Part shown: one piece after another, positions 1 to 7,572 of the stretch | Layout: each line of letters begins with the position of its first letter | Position numbering within the stretch: the first letter of the stretch is position 1 | Assembly (NCBI GenBank): GCA_902492205.1 | Contig: CABUKU010000046.1 | Coordinates: 1 to 12,410, forward strand | DNA from: an uncultured Bacteroides sp. | GTDB lineage: Bacteria > Bacteroidota > Bacteroidia > Bacteroidales > Bacteroidaceae | Reading direction: 5' to 3' | DNA: 12,410 bases | Translations under genes and position numbers: made by a program | Notes under the pieces: model-generated | Told to the model about the DNA's origin: nothing | The model's input: the letters and a program-made list of their open reading frames with translations, nothing else | Database searches by the model: none

Positions 1-23
1 TAGATTTAAGGTTAACAAAGGTT

Positions 24-48
24 GGAGTCAGGCGTGACTCCTTTTTTT
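24..48 (+). terminator. Intrinsic terminator of an upstream gene
   Basis: A perfect 7-bp stem (GGAGTCA at 24-30 with TGACTCC at 35-41) closes a 4-nt loop and is followed directly by seven T (42-48). This is a textbook rho-independent terminator reading to the right. The other strand has no T-run after the stem. The gene it ends lies left of the window, so transcription of the genes that follow must start afresh. Confidence 0.85.
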
Positions 49-68
49 ATGCCCTATCCTCTCCTATG

Positions 69-100
69 TTTGGAAATCCGCTTAAAAAGTTGTATCTTTA
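69..100 (+). promoter_or_regulatory. Possible Bacteroides-type promoter upstream of the repeat array
   Basis: TTTG at 69-72 is followed after 20 nt by TATCTTTA at 93-100. This matches the Bacteroidetes sigma-ABfr consensus (TTTG / TAnnTTTG) except for the last base. It lies just after the terminator at 24-48 and before the 22-nt array. If active, it would transcribe the array as a long leader or small RNA. No convincing coding sequence follows before position 398. Confidence 0.3.
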
Positions 101-148
101 CAGTATATTCTAAATATGAATATCAGTTTGCTACTTTTCATATAGGCC

Positions 149-326
149 TACCCCATATTCTAAAAAGCTCTACTCCTTTTAACAAATAAGCGTACACCTC
201 CAACAAAGAAGGTCTACACCTTTTTATGTATGTCTCCATACGTTTTACCTAAGACGACCGTACCTTTTGGGTTAACTTATGGGACGTTTCGGGTTAGTGG
301 TTCATACTATTAAAAAAATCTATTCT
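149..326. repeat. Eight degenerate direct repeats with 22-nt period, likely regulator-binding array
   Basis: Units start with TAC at 149, 171, 193, 215, 239, 261 and 305, and with GAC at 283. The steps are 22, 22, 22, 24, 22, 22 and 22 nt. The first bases of the units read TACCCC, TACTCC, TACACC, TACACC, TACGTT, TACCTT, GACGTT and TACTAT, and several continue into a T-run. The rest of each unit is poorly conserved and no unit has dyad symmetry. The period is about two helical turns, so all units would face the same side of the DNA. The array stops 7 nt before the -33 element of the promoter at 334-365. This geometry fits head-to-tail binding by an activator; LytTR-type regulators bind direct repeats with a 21-22 bp period. 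The regulator is not in the window. Confidence 0.6.
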
Positions 327-333
327 CCTTGCA

Positions 334-365
334 TTTGAAATATATACATATAAAAGTTACATTTG
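334..365 (+). promoter_or_regulatory. Bacteroides-type promoter for the AlaX-like/GNAT genes
   Basis: TTTG at 334-337 and TACATTTG at 358-365 match the Bacteroidetes -33 (TTTG) and -7 (TAnnTTTG) elements perfectly, with 20 nt between them. Transcription should begin near 371-373, about 25 nt before the ATG at 398. This also argues against the in-frame upstream ATG at 329, which would lie before the transcription start. Confidence 0.7.
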
Positions 366-397
366 CACTCATATCATTCATTAATCAGAAGAATAAA

Positions 398-859
398 ATG
401 GAACAACAACCCCAACTAAACGAACATAACAAACAGGAATACCCTCCCATGCACACGGCTGAGCATATACTGAACCAAACAATGGTTCGTACATTCGGCT
501 GTCCGCGTTCAAGAAATGCTCATATAGAAAGGAAGAAAAGCAAGTGCGACTACATTTTACCAACCTGCCCCACCGATAAGCAAATACAGGAAATTGAGGA
601 CAAAGTCAATGAAGTAATCGCCCGGCATTTACCGGTAACCGTGGAGTTCGTTACACGGGATAACATCCCCGAAGGCGTGGATTTAAGCAAACTACCGGAA
701 GATGCAAGTCAGACTTTGCGTATCATCCGCATCGGAGATTACGATACTTGTGCTTGCATCGGCACGCATGTCAGGAATACTTCGGAAGTAGGTACGTTTA
801 AGATTATCAGCCATGATTATGAGGGGGAAAGGCTAAGATTACGTTTTAAACTATTATAA
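398..859 (+). CDS. AlaX-like alanyl-tRNA editing (SAD) domain protein
   Basis: A protein of 153 residues made almost entirely of the second additional domain (SAD) found in alanyl- and threonyl-tRNA synthetases. The zinc motif is complete: HTAEH (His19 and His23) near the N-terminus and Cys120-x3-His124 near the C-terminus, followed by the usual NTSEVG stretch. Family members (AlaX, trans-editing factors) hydrolyse mischarged aminoacyl-tRNA such as Ser- or Gly-tRNA(Ala) in the cytoplasm. Substrate choice cannot be read from the sequence. The ATG at 398 was chosen because it follows the promoter at 334-365; the longer in-frame start at 329 would add 23 unrelated residues. The stop codon overlaps the next ATG by one base (TAATG), so the next gene is probably translationally coupled. 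An array of 22-nt repeats lies upstream. The family call is firm; the exact editing role is inferred. Confidence 0.85.
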   Translation: MEQQPQLNEHNKQEYPPMHTAEHILNQTMVRTFGCPRSRNAHIERKKSKCDYILPTCPTDKQIQEIEDKVNEVIARHLPVTVEFVTRDNIPEGVDLSKLPEDASQTLRIIRIGDYDTCACIGTHVRNTSEVGTFKIISHDYEGERLRLRFKLL

Positions 860-1413
860 TGATGGAAACAGCAGAAGAAAATTCTTTCTATTTACGCGAA
901 GCGGAACAAAGTGACGCCCAAGAGATTTATAAAGTAATTGACGGTCACAGGGAATATCTCAAAACATGGCTTCCGTTTGTAGCTAACCTGACCGAACAGA
1001 GCGAAGAGGATTTTATTGCAGAAACTCTCGCTGTGGAGTATGAACAACGTAACATTGTTTTCATCATCGAGAAAGACGGACAATTATGCGGGCTGATCGG
1101 CTTTGTCAATACCGACCGGATCAATAACCGTACAGAGATAGGTTATTGGCTTCTTCCCGAATTTCAAGGGCAAGGTATCATGACGAATGCTGTGAAATAT
1201 CTGTGCCGTTGGGCAGTGGAAGAAAGGAACATGAAACGTATCCAGATAAAATGTGCCGTAGGCAATGAGCCAAGCAATGCCATTCCCCAAAGGCTTGACT
1301 TCACTTTCGAAGGGACAGAGCGTTGCGGAGAACTGCTTCACACCGGTGAATATGCCGACATCAACGTGTACAGCATTCTGAAAGAAGAAGTAAATGAATG
1401 GGAAGAAGAATAA
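859..1413 (+). CDS. GNAT family N-acetyltransferase, RimL/RimJ type
   Basis: A 184-residue GNAT acetyltransferase that moves an acetyl group from acetyl-CoA to an amine, probably a protein N-terminus or small molecule. The acetyl-CoA loop of motif A is visible as QGQGIM (residues 103-108) after the beta-strand EIGYWLLP. The N-terminal block with REYLKTWLPF (31-40) and the later NEPSNAIPQRL stretch are typical of the RimL/RimJ and ribosomal-protein serine acetyltransferase branch. The usual LGF after that stretch is LDF here, a small departure. Two ATGs sit in tandem at 859 and 862, and the first overlaps the TAA of the AlaX-like gene. One-base overlap and shared promoter make a two-gene operon. 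A functional link with tRNA editing is suggested only by the coupling. The substrate is unknown. Confidence 0.85.
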   Translation: MMETAEENSFYLREAEQSDAQEIYKVIDGHREYLKTWLPFVANLTEQSEEDFIAETLAVEYEQRNIVFIIEKDGQLCGLIGFVNTDRINNRTEIGYWLLPEFQGQGIMTNAVKYLCRWAVEERNMKRIQIKCAVGNEPSNAIPQRLDFTFEGTERCGELLHTGEYADINVYSILKEEVNEWEEE

Positions 1414-1419
1414 AATTCT

Positions 1420-1427
1420 TACCTTTG
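1420..1427 (+). promoter_or_regulatory. Possible promoter -7 element before the nitroreductase gene
   Basis: TACCTTTG is a perfect match to the Bacteroidetes -7 element TAnnTTTG, 28 nt before the ATG at 1456. No TTTG is seen about 20 nt upstream, where the sequence still belongs to the end of the GNAT gene. It could give the nitroreductase gene its own transcript in addition to read-through from the genes before it. Confidence 0.4.
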
Positions 1428-1455
1428 CCTGAAATAATCAATAAAACGAAAAAAC

Positions 1456-1965
1456 ATGAACTTCCTCGAACTTGTAAAAACCCGTAAATCCGAAAGAGAA
1501 TACACTTCACAAGAAGTGGAACAATCCAAGTTGGACTATATAATGGAATGTGCCCGTCTGGCTCCTTCTGCTGTTAATTTCCAACCTTGGCATTTCCTTA
1601 TTGTGCAAAGTGAAGAAGCAAAAGAGAAGGTTAGAAAATGCTACAATCGCGACTGGATAAAAACAGCCCCGATGTACATTGTTGTCTGCGGGGATACAAG
1701 CCAGTCATGGAAACGCAAATCGGATGGAAGAGATCATTGCGACATAGACGTGGCTATTGCCACAGAACATATTTGCCTTGCTGCCACCGAGCAAGGTCTG
1801 GGCACTTGCTGGGTATGCAACTTTGATGTGGAGCTTTGCAGAAAATCATTCGACCTGCCGGCCCATATCTATCCGGCAGTAATCATTCCGATAGGCTACG
1901 CTGCCAACAAAGAAAGCAGGGTTATCTCACGAAAAGACCTGGATGATATTACAGAAACAATATAA
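1456..1965 (+). CDS. Nitroreductase family protein (FMN-dependent)
   Basis: A compact 169-residue member of the nitroreductase fold, flavoproteins that reduce nitro compounds, quinones or other acceptors with NAD(P)H in the cytoplasm. Visible signatures are the N-terminal FMN-phosphate motif RKSERE (residues 10-15), the APSAVNFQPWHF block (36-47), the GLGTCWVCNF stretch and the C-terminal PAVIIPIGYA motif. It is at the short end for the family, which usually runs to 170-220 residues, but nothing essential seems missing. It lies 42 nt after the GNAT gene in the same direction, with a possible promoter in that gap. Its TAA directly abuts the stop codon of the convergent patatin gene, and no terminator separates them. 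The physiological electron acceptor cannot be told from sequence. Confidence 0.88.
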   Translation: MNFLELVKTRKSEREYTSQEVEQSKLDYIMECARLAPSAVNFQPWHFLIVQSEEAKEKVRKCYNRDWIKTAPMYIVVCGDTSQSWKRKSDGRDHCDIDVAIATEHICLAATEQGLGTCWVCNFDVELCRKSFDLPAHIYPAVIIPIGYAANKESRVISRKDLDDITETI

Positions 1966-4161
1966 TCAAAATACATATCCGAGACTTGCATAAAAGGCAA
2001 CTTTCTTTGTTTGGTTAGAAAACGAGAAAGTTGCTTCGAGCGGTCCCATAAAGCTATCGTAAGCATAGCTCGCTCCTACTCCCCACAGGCTCTTGCCATT
2101 AAATAAACGGAAGAAATCATTATTATGAATGCCATAGTTTCCTATCAGCGAAACGTAATGCTTTCCCCCTATTCGTTCACGCATCTGCAATTTAGCTATG
2201 ACTACCGAATTATTCATTATCTCCATGTGATTAAGCCCCATAAAAGGTATCTGCTGAGGAACATTTCTGCCGGATACGTATCCTCCTACCGTATTATAAT
2301 AGGGATAAGGCACATGCCTACCTATCAGTACACGACCATAAAGAGAAGGCAACAGGCTGAAACGGTTGGTTACTTTTGCTACGGTAGTAAAATGAGTATC
2401 GAGTGCCGAGAACGGAGTATGTCCGTCATAAGTGGCAAAGTTCTTTGTATAAAGAGAGTAACCGAATTTCAAGGAAATACCTTTCGTGGGAAAATACCAT
2501 TTATCTAGCGTTTCAAGATTCAACGAAGCAAAATAACTGATAAAGCCTTCCGGCTTCACATTTACGCTCTGTCCTTCCCCGCTATAAAGAAACTCGCTGT
2601 AATCAAAGAATTCATAACGGATTCCTGCCTGTATCTTCAATGTTTTCTTAAAAACATCGGAGTAACTTATCTCTCCCAAGTGATATTGATAAGAGGTGTT
2701 ATACATGCGTTTGCCTCTGCTATAAATGTCAATATCATTATAACGGAACATATAAGCGAAGTTAACATTACGGGCTATCGTAGGTTCCAAAGAAAAGTTA
2801 GCACGGGCAAAAAGATTCTTCCCGATACGTCCGGTCAAAGATAATTTCGAATCTATCTTTCCCCGGAAATAAGTCGTAGCATTAACAAGGATAGCCCCTA
2901 CTTCTTCCGTATCGAAACGTATCCCGAGATTCAGGCTGTTCTGCTGTTTCTTTTCCAGTTTGAACACCAAATTATAAATCTTAGGTCCGTCGTTGAGCAC
3001 ATAATTTACATTGGAATAGGCAGGCATATTAGCCAATACATTGATTGCCTTCTGTAATTGCCCCACAGTTACTTTCGTATTCTCCTGCAAACCACATTTC
3101 CTTAACAACCATTCTTCGTCTTCATCTTTTATTCCTTCAAACTTAATGTCTTTCACAAAGAAATCTCCCCGTTCAAGGAAAGGTACGAATTCAGTCTGCC
3201 TCCGGGCATGATAATCCTCGGGAATGCCTATTTTCTTTTTCAGAGCTATCAAGTCATCCCACTTCTCACGTGCAGCCCGTTCACCGTTTGCTATGAGAGT
3301 ATCGATAGCCGATTTTGTGAAACTTGCAGCCGAGAATCCTGTAACATCGGGATGAATATAAACATTTGTCAGTTTGAGATTTTTGTCATACAAGCCCTGC
3401 CCCATGAGGTTTACTACTTGCCCCAATATATCTTTCGCGTTCTTGAGTTCATTTGCAGTGAGCAAATTAGATTGTACATCCACTCCTATCACCAAATCCG
3501 CTCCCATCTGCAAAGCTACATTCACCGGGAAGTTATTCACAAGTCCGCCATCCACCAACACCATGCTGTCCAGTCTTACTGGAGTAAACACACCCGGTAT
3601 AGCCATACTGGCTCGCATGGCAACAGGAAGAAGCCCCTGATGAAAGTTCACTTCCGAACCGTTTACCAAATCCGTAGCCACACAGGCGAAAGGAATAGGA
3701 AGGTTATTGAAATCAATGCTGTCATGGTAACCGATAGTCAGTTCGGAGAAAAGACTTGCCAGATTCTCTCCCTTAATCAATCCGCCACTTAACACTTGCT
3801 TTGTTTTAAGGTTAAACGGTATGGATAGCACATATTCCTTATTCCTTTCACGTTGGGCAAAACTTTGCTGATTGGCTTGCAAACGGTCACTCAACAAGAA
3901 AGTCCAGTCTTGCTTATTCACCATACTGTCCAGTTGATGTGGAGAATAGCCGATAGAGTACAATCCCCCAACGATAGATCCCATGCTGGTTCCTACTACA
4001 ATATCAATAGGAATACCCGCTTCTTCTATCACTTTCAAAGCGCCGATGTGTGCCATACCTTTCGCTCCCCCGCCGCTTAATACGACAGCAACTTTCTTAC
4101 GGGCAAATGAAGAGGGCAGGATAAAGAATCCGATCAAAAGCAAGCATATTAATTTCTTCAT
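1966..4161 (-). CDS. Patatin-like phospholipase with POTRA and outer-membrane beta-barrel (PlpD/type Vd-like)
   Basis: A 731-residue secreted protein. Residues 1-20 form a signal peptide ending SSFA, followed by a patatin domain (about 23-310). That domain has the oxyanion motif SGGGAKG (29-35), the nucleophile Ser59 in GTSMG and the second catalytic residue Asp204 in DGG, so the Ser-Asp dyad is complete. A single POTRA-like region (about 335-405) and an Omp85/BamA-type 16-strand-like barrel (about 410-731) follow, ending in a terminal Phe as expected for BAM substrates. The layout matches PlpD-type (type Vd) autotransporters and the patatin/surface-antigen proteins common in Bacteroidetes. 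It would act as a lipase at the outer membrane; whether the patatin domain faces outward or the periplasm is not shown. It follows carB after a terminator, so it probably has its own, unrecognised promoter in 4162-4238. Confidence 0.9.
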   Translation of the reverse strand: MKKLICLLLIGFFILPSSFARKKVAVVLSGGGAKGMAHIGALKVIEEAGIPIDIVVGTSMGSIVGGLYSIGYSPHQLDSMVNKQDWTFLLSDRLQANQQSFAQRERNKEYVLSIPFNLKTKQVLSGGLIKGENLASLFSELTIGYHDSIDFNNLPIPFACVATDLVNGSEVNFHQGLLPVAMRASMAIPGVFTPVRLDSMVLVDGGLVNNFPVNVALQMGADLVIGVDVQSNLLTANELKNAKDILGQVVNLMGQGLYDKNLKLTNVYIHPDVTGFSAASFTKSAIDTLIANGERAAREKWDDLIALKKKIGIPEDYHARRQTEFVPFLERGDFFVKDIKFEGIKDEDEEWLLRKCGLQENTKVTVGQLQKAINVLANMPAYSNVNYVLNDGPKIYNLVFKLEKKQQNSLNLGIRFDTEEVGAILVNATTYFRGKIDSKLSLTGRIGKNLFARANFSLEPTIARNVNFAYMFRYNDIDIYSRGKRMYNTSYQYHLGEISYSDVFKKTLKIQAGIRYEFFDYSEFLYSGEGQSVNVKPEGFISYFASLNLETLDKWYFPTKGISLKFGYSLYTKNFATYDGHTPFSALDTHFTTVAKVTNRFSLLPSLYGRVLIGRHVPYPYYNTVGGYVSGRNVPQQIPFMGLNHMEIMNNSVVIAKLQMRERIGGKHYVSLIGNYGIHNNDFFRLFNGKSLWGVGASYAYDSFMGPLEATFSFSNQTKKVAFYASLGYVF

Positions 4162-4238
4162 ACTATTTTCTCATGTTTAACATAAGTAACAAAAAAACAC
4201 CTCATAATGTTAACCGAAAGGCCATAAAAGTATCTATC

Positions 4239-4277
4239 AAAAAGCCCGTGAGAGTTCCAGTAAACTCCCACGGGCTT
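4239..4277 (-). terminator. Intrinsic terminator of the purF-like/carA/carB operon
   Basis: Nine bases at 4242-4250 pair perfectly with 4269-4277. After one A-C mismatch, five more (GAGTT 4252-4256 with AACTC 4263-4267) extend the stem around a 6-nt loop. Read on the minus strand, the stem is followed by a TTTTT run (4243-4239). The plus strand has no such run after the stem. It sits 54 nt after the carB stop and separates carB from the patatin gene. Confidence 0.85.
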
Positions 4278-4330
4278 ATGTTCAATGTCTCGTGGAAAGT
4301 TAAAGAAAGTCCCACGGAATATTTCAGAAG

Positions 4331-7300
4331 TTATTTATATTCGTCCCAACTCTTTATTGCCAAATCATCCACATCCAATGTGCAGAATGCATTGATAAAG
4401 GCACTCGCCAAACGGGAATTGGTAATCAAAGGCACATTCAGGTCGATAGCTGCACGGCGTATCTTGTAACCATTATCCAATTCTCCGGCGGTAAGGTTTT
4501 TCGGTATATTTACTACCATGTCTATTTCCTTGTTATGAAGCATGTCGAGTGCCTGTGGTTGTCCTTCCTCACTCGGCCAGTAAACAAGTGTGCTCTCTAT
4601 TCCATTCTCGGCAAAAGCTTTGTGTGTACCTCCCGTTGCAAAGAGCTTGTAGCCTTTCTTCACCAGCATGCGTGCAGCATCCATCATGTCTGCTTTCTGT
4701 TTCATGGTTCCGGTTGAAAGAAGTATATTCTTCTTCGGGATGCGATAGCCTACGGATAGCATAGCTTTCAACACGGCACACGAAGTATCGGAACCGATAC
4801 AACCCACTTCTCCCGTACTTGCCATATCCACTCCCAATACAGGATCGGCTTTCTGCAAGCGGTTGAAAGAGAACTGGCTTGCCTTGATACCTACATAATC
4901 CAACTCAAACAAGTTCTTCGACGGCTTCTCTACCGGCAAACCAAGCATAATCTTCGTTGCAAGTTCTATAAAATTAATCTTCAACACTTTGCTTACAAAC
5001 GGGAAACTGCGCGAAGCACGAAGGTTACATTCAATAACCTTTATATCATTGTCTTTGGCAAGGAATTGAATATTGAACGGACCTGAGATTTGAAGTTCCT
5101 TGGCAATCTCACGGCTGATGCGTTTAATGCGGCGAACAGTTTCCACATATAGTTTCTGTGGCGGAAACTGAATGGTAGCATCTCCCGAGTGTACCCCTGC
5201 AAACTCTATATGCTCACTGATAGCATAGGCTATAATCTCTCCCTTGTCTGCCACGGCATCCATTTCCACCTCTTTGGCATGTTCAATGAATTGGCTCACC
5301 ACAACCGGATGCTTCTTGCTGACATTGGCTGCCAACTTCAAGAAACGTTCCAATTCTTCCTGATTGGAGCATACATTCATTGCCGCACCCGAAAGTACAT
5401 AAGACGGACGAACCAATACAGGAAATCCTACTTCTTCCACAAATTCGTTAATATCATCCATGGAAGTAAGCTCACGCCAACGAGGCTGGTCTACTCCGAT
5501 ACGGTCGAGCATGGCAGAGAACTTTTCCCTATCCTCGGCATTATCAATGCTCTTTGCCGATGTGCCGAGTATGTTTATTCCTTGTGCATCCAGTCTTAAT
5601 GCAAGGTTATTGGGTATCTGTCCTCCCGTTGATACAATTACTCCGTGAGGATTCTCCAATTCAAGAATGTCCATTACACGCTCAAAAGTTAGTTCATCGA
5701 AGTAAAGACGGTCACACATGTCATAGTCTGTCGATACTGTTTCGGGGTTGTAGTTAATCATCACACTGCGCCATCCCTCTTTGCGGATAGTAGTCAGAGC
5801 ATTAACACCACACCAATCGAACTCAACGGAACTACCGATTCGGTATGCTCCCGAACCAAGAACCACAATGGAACGGTGGTCGCCCAAGTAATGCACATCG
5901 TTCTCTGTTCCATTATATGTGAGATACAGATAGTTGGTCTGTGCCGGATATTCGGCAGCAAGTGTGTCTATCTGCTTCACCACCGGAAAAATATTCAAAG
6001 ATTTGCGATAGTTACGTACCTTTATGATAGCATCTTCCATATCGTCCACTTTCTCTTTCCATATGGCACGTGCAATCTGAAAATCGGTAAAGCCTTGTTG
6101 TTTTGCCTTCTTCAATAGTGGAGAATGGAGAGTTGAGAGTTGAGAATGTTCTTCCAGTTCATTGGCTGTACGTACAATGTTCATCAACTTTTGCAGGAAC
6201 CACTTATCAATCTTGGTCAATTCGTGAATTTGGTCTACGGTATAACCCGCACGCATGGCTTTGGAGATTACGAAAATACGCTTGTCCGTAGGTTCATGAA
6301 GTGCTTTATCTATATCGGGAATTTGCAGTTCTTTGTTTTCCACAAAGCCGTGCATTCCCTGCCCTATCATGCGGAGTCCTTTCTGAATAGCCTCTTCAAA
6401 TGTACGTCCGATTGCCATTACCTCACCAACCGACTTCATGGATGAACCGAGTTCACGGTCTACTCCGTGGAATTTACCTAAGTCCCAGCGTGGTATCTTA
6501 CACACCACATAGTCGAGAGCCGGCTCAAAGAATGCGCTTGTTGTTTTGGTTACAGAGTTTTTCAAGTCAAACAATCCGTAACCCAAGCCAAGTTTGGCAG
6601 CCACAAAAGCAAGAGGATAACCGGTAGCTTTGGAAGCAAGTGCCGATGAACGGCTGAGACGTGCATTTACTTCAATTACACGGTAATCCTCACTCTCGGG
6701 ATCAAAAGCATATTGCACGTTACATTCTCCTACAATGCCTATGTGACGAATGATGCGGATGGCAAGTTCACGTAATTTATGGTATTCGGCATTGGTAAGC
6801 GTTTGGCTCGGAGCAATAACAATGCTTTCCCCGGTGTGAATGCCAAGAGGATCGAAATTCTCCATGTTACACACCGTGATACAATTATCGAAACGGTCGC
6901 GTACTACCTCATATTCCACCTCTTTCCAGCCTTTCAATGATTTCTCCACTAAAACCTGCGGCGAGAATGAGAAAGCTTTCTCGACCAGTTTATCCAGTTC
7001 TTCTTCATTATCACAAAAACCTGAACCTAAGCCCCCGAGTGCATAAGCAGCACGCACGATTACCGGATAACCCAGTTCCTTAGCTGCACGACGTGCGTCT
7101 ATTACATTCTGTACAGCTTCGCTTTTAATGGTTTTCACATTGATTTCGTCGAGCTTCTTCACAAACAGTTCACGGTCTTCGGTGTCCATGATTGCCTGTA
7201 CCGGAGTTCCGAGCACTTGTACATTATATTTCTCAAGAATGTTTTCCTTATAAAGTGCCACACCACAGTTCAAAGCTGTCTGACCACCGAAAGCAAGCAA

Positions 7301-7552
7301 TATGCCTTGCGGACGTTCTTTGGCAATTACCTTCTCCACGAAGTAAGGAGTAACAGGAAGGAAATAAACCTTGTCGGCAACTCCTTCGCTGGTTTGCACC
7401 GTAGCAATATTAGGATTAATCAATACCGTTTCAATACCTTCTTCTTTCAGTGCCTTCAACGCTTGCGAACCTGAGTAATCGAACTCTCCGGCTTCACCGA
7501 TCTTCAAGGCGCCGGAACCTAATATCAATACTTTCTTTATATCGTCTTTCAT
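4331..7552 (-). CDS. carB: Carbamoyl-phosphate synthase (glutamine-hydrolysing) large subunit
   Basis: The large subunit (1073 residues, the same length as E. coli CarB) makes carbamoyl phosphate from bicarbonate, ammonia passed on by CarA and two ATP, feeding pyrimidine and arginine synthesis. The first ATP-grasp half covers about 1-400, with metal ligands Gln280, Glu294 and Asn296 and the SRSSALASKATGYP motif. A helical oligomerisation part covers about 400-550 and the second ATP-grasp half about 553-935 (ECNLRASRSFPFVSK). An MGS-like allosteric domain runs from about 940 to 1073, with Thr973-x2-Thr976 where E. coli binds UMP. Motifs such as GEAGEFDYSGSQ and KQIDTLAAEYP resemble the eukaryotic CAD/CPS1 form more than E. 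coli CarB. Residues 469-478 are encoded by a 7-bp tandem repeat. It starts 20 nt after carA and ends at a terminator. Confidence 0.97.
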   Translation of the reverse strand: MKDDIKKVLILGSGALKIGEAGEFDYSGSQALKALKEEGIETVLINPNIATVQTSEGVADKVYFLPVTPYFVEKVIAKERPQGILLAFGGQTALNCGVALYKENILEKYNVQVLGTPVQAIMDTEDRELFVKKLDEINVKTIKSEAVQNVIDARRAAKELGYPVIVRAAYALGGLGSGFCDNEEELDKLVEKAFSFSPQVLVEKSLKGWKEVEYEVVRDRFDNCITVCNMENFDPLGIHTGESIVIAPSQTLTNAEYHKLRELAIRIIRHIGIVGECNVQYAFDPESEDYRVIEVNARLSRSSALASKATGYPLAFVAAKLGLGYGLFDLKNSVTKTTSAFFEPALDYVVCKIPRWDLGKFHGVDRELGSSMKSVGEVMAIGRTFEEAIQKGLRMIGQGMHGFVENKELQIPDIDKALHEPTDKRIFVISKAMRAGYTVDQIHELTKIDKWFLQKLMNIVRTANELEEHSQLSTLHSPLLKKAKQQGFTDFQIARAIWKEKVDDMEDAIIKVRNYRKSLNIFPVVKQIDTLAAEYPAQTNYLYLTYNGTENDVHYLGDHRSIVVLGSGAYRIGSSVEFDWCGVNALTTIRKEGWRSVMINYNPETVSTDYDMCDRLYFDELTFERVMDILELENPHGVIVSTGGQIPNNLALRLDAQGINILGTSAKSIDNAEDREKFSAMLDRIGVDQPRWRELTSMDDINEFVEEVGFPVLVRPSYVLSGAAMNVCSNQEELERFLKLAANVSKKHPVVVSQFIEHAKEVEMDAVADKGEIIAYAISEHIEFAGVHSGDATIQFPPQKLYVETVRRIKRISREIAKELQISGPFNIQFLAKDNDIKVIECNLRASRSFPFVSKVLKINFIELATKIMLGLPVEKPSKNLFELDYVGIKASQFSFNRLQKADPVLGVDMASTGEVGCIGSDTSCAVLKAMLSVGYRIPKKNILLSTGTMKQKADMMDAARMLVKKGYKLFATGGTHKAFAENGIESTLVYWPSEEGQPQALDMLHNKEIDMVVNIPKNLTAGELDNGYKIRRAAIDLNVPLITNSRLASAFINAFCTLDVDDLAIKSWDEYK
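6121..6148. repeat. Four 7-bp tandem repeats inside carB
   Basis: Four adjacent 7-mers read GAGAATG, GAGAGTT, GAGAGTT and GAGAATG on the plus strand. They encode the HSQLSTLHSP segment (residues 469-478) in the oligomerisation part of CarB, replacing a loop of about the same length in E. coli CarB. The unit is not a multiple of three, so losing or gaining one would shift the frame. Similar GAGAGTT-rich strings are, as I recall, common between genes in Bacteroides. Confidence 0.65.
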
Positions 7553-7572
7553 TGATTCTTTCTTTTTTAGTA

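Noticed and set aside
116..145. Nine-codon frame MNISLLLFI after the promoter-like site at 69-100
   Set aside because: Very short, no ribosome-binding support, and the promoter itself is uncertain.
149..326. CRISPR array
   Set aside because: The units are only 22 nt with a conserved core of about three to six bases; there are no separate repeats and spacers and no cas genes.
329..397. Upstream in-frame extension of the AlaX-like protein starting at 329
   Set aside because: The promoter at 334-365 lies inside this extension, and the 23 added residues do not look like the family.
3208..3792. 194-codon plus-strand frame opposite the patatin gene
   Set aside because: It is a shadow of the patatin coding strand; the patatin product has a complete domain set and the shadow resembles no known protein.
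4290..4316. CGTGG/CCACG dyad between carB and its terminator
   Set aside because: Only five pairs around a long loop and no T-run; the terminator at 4239-4277 explains the end of the operon.
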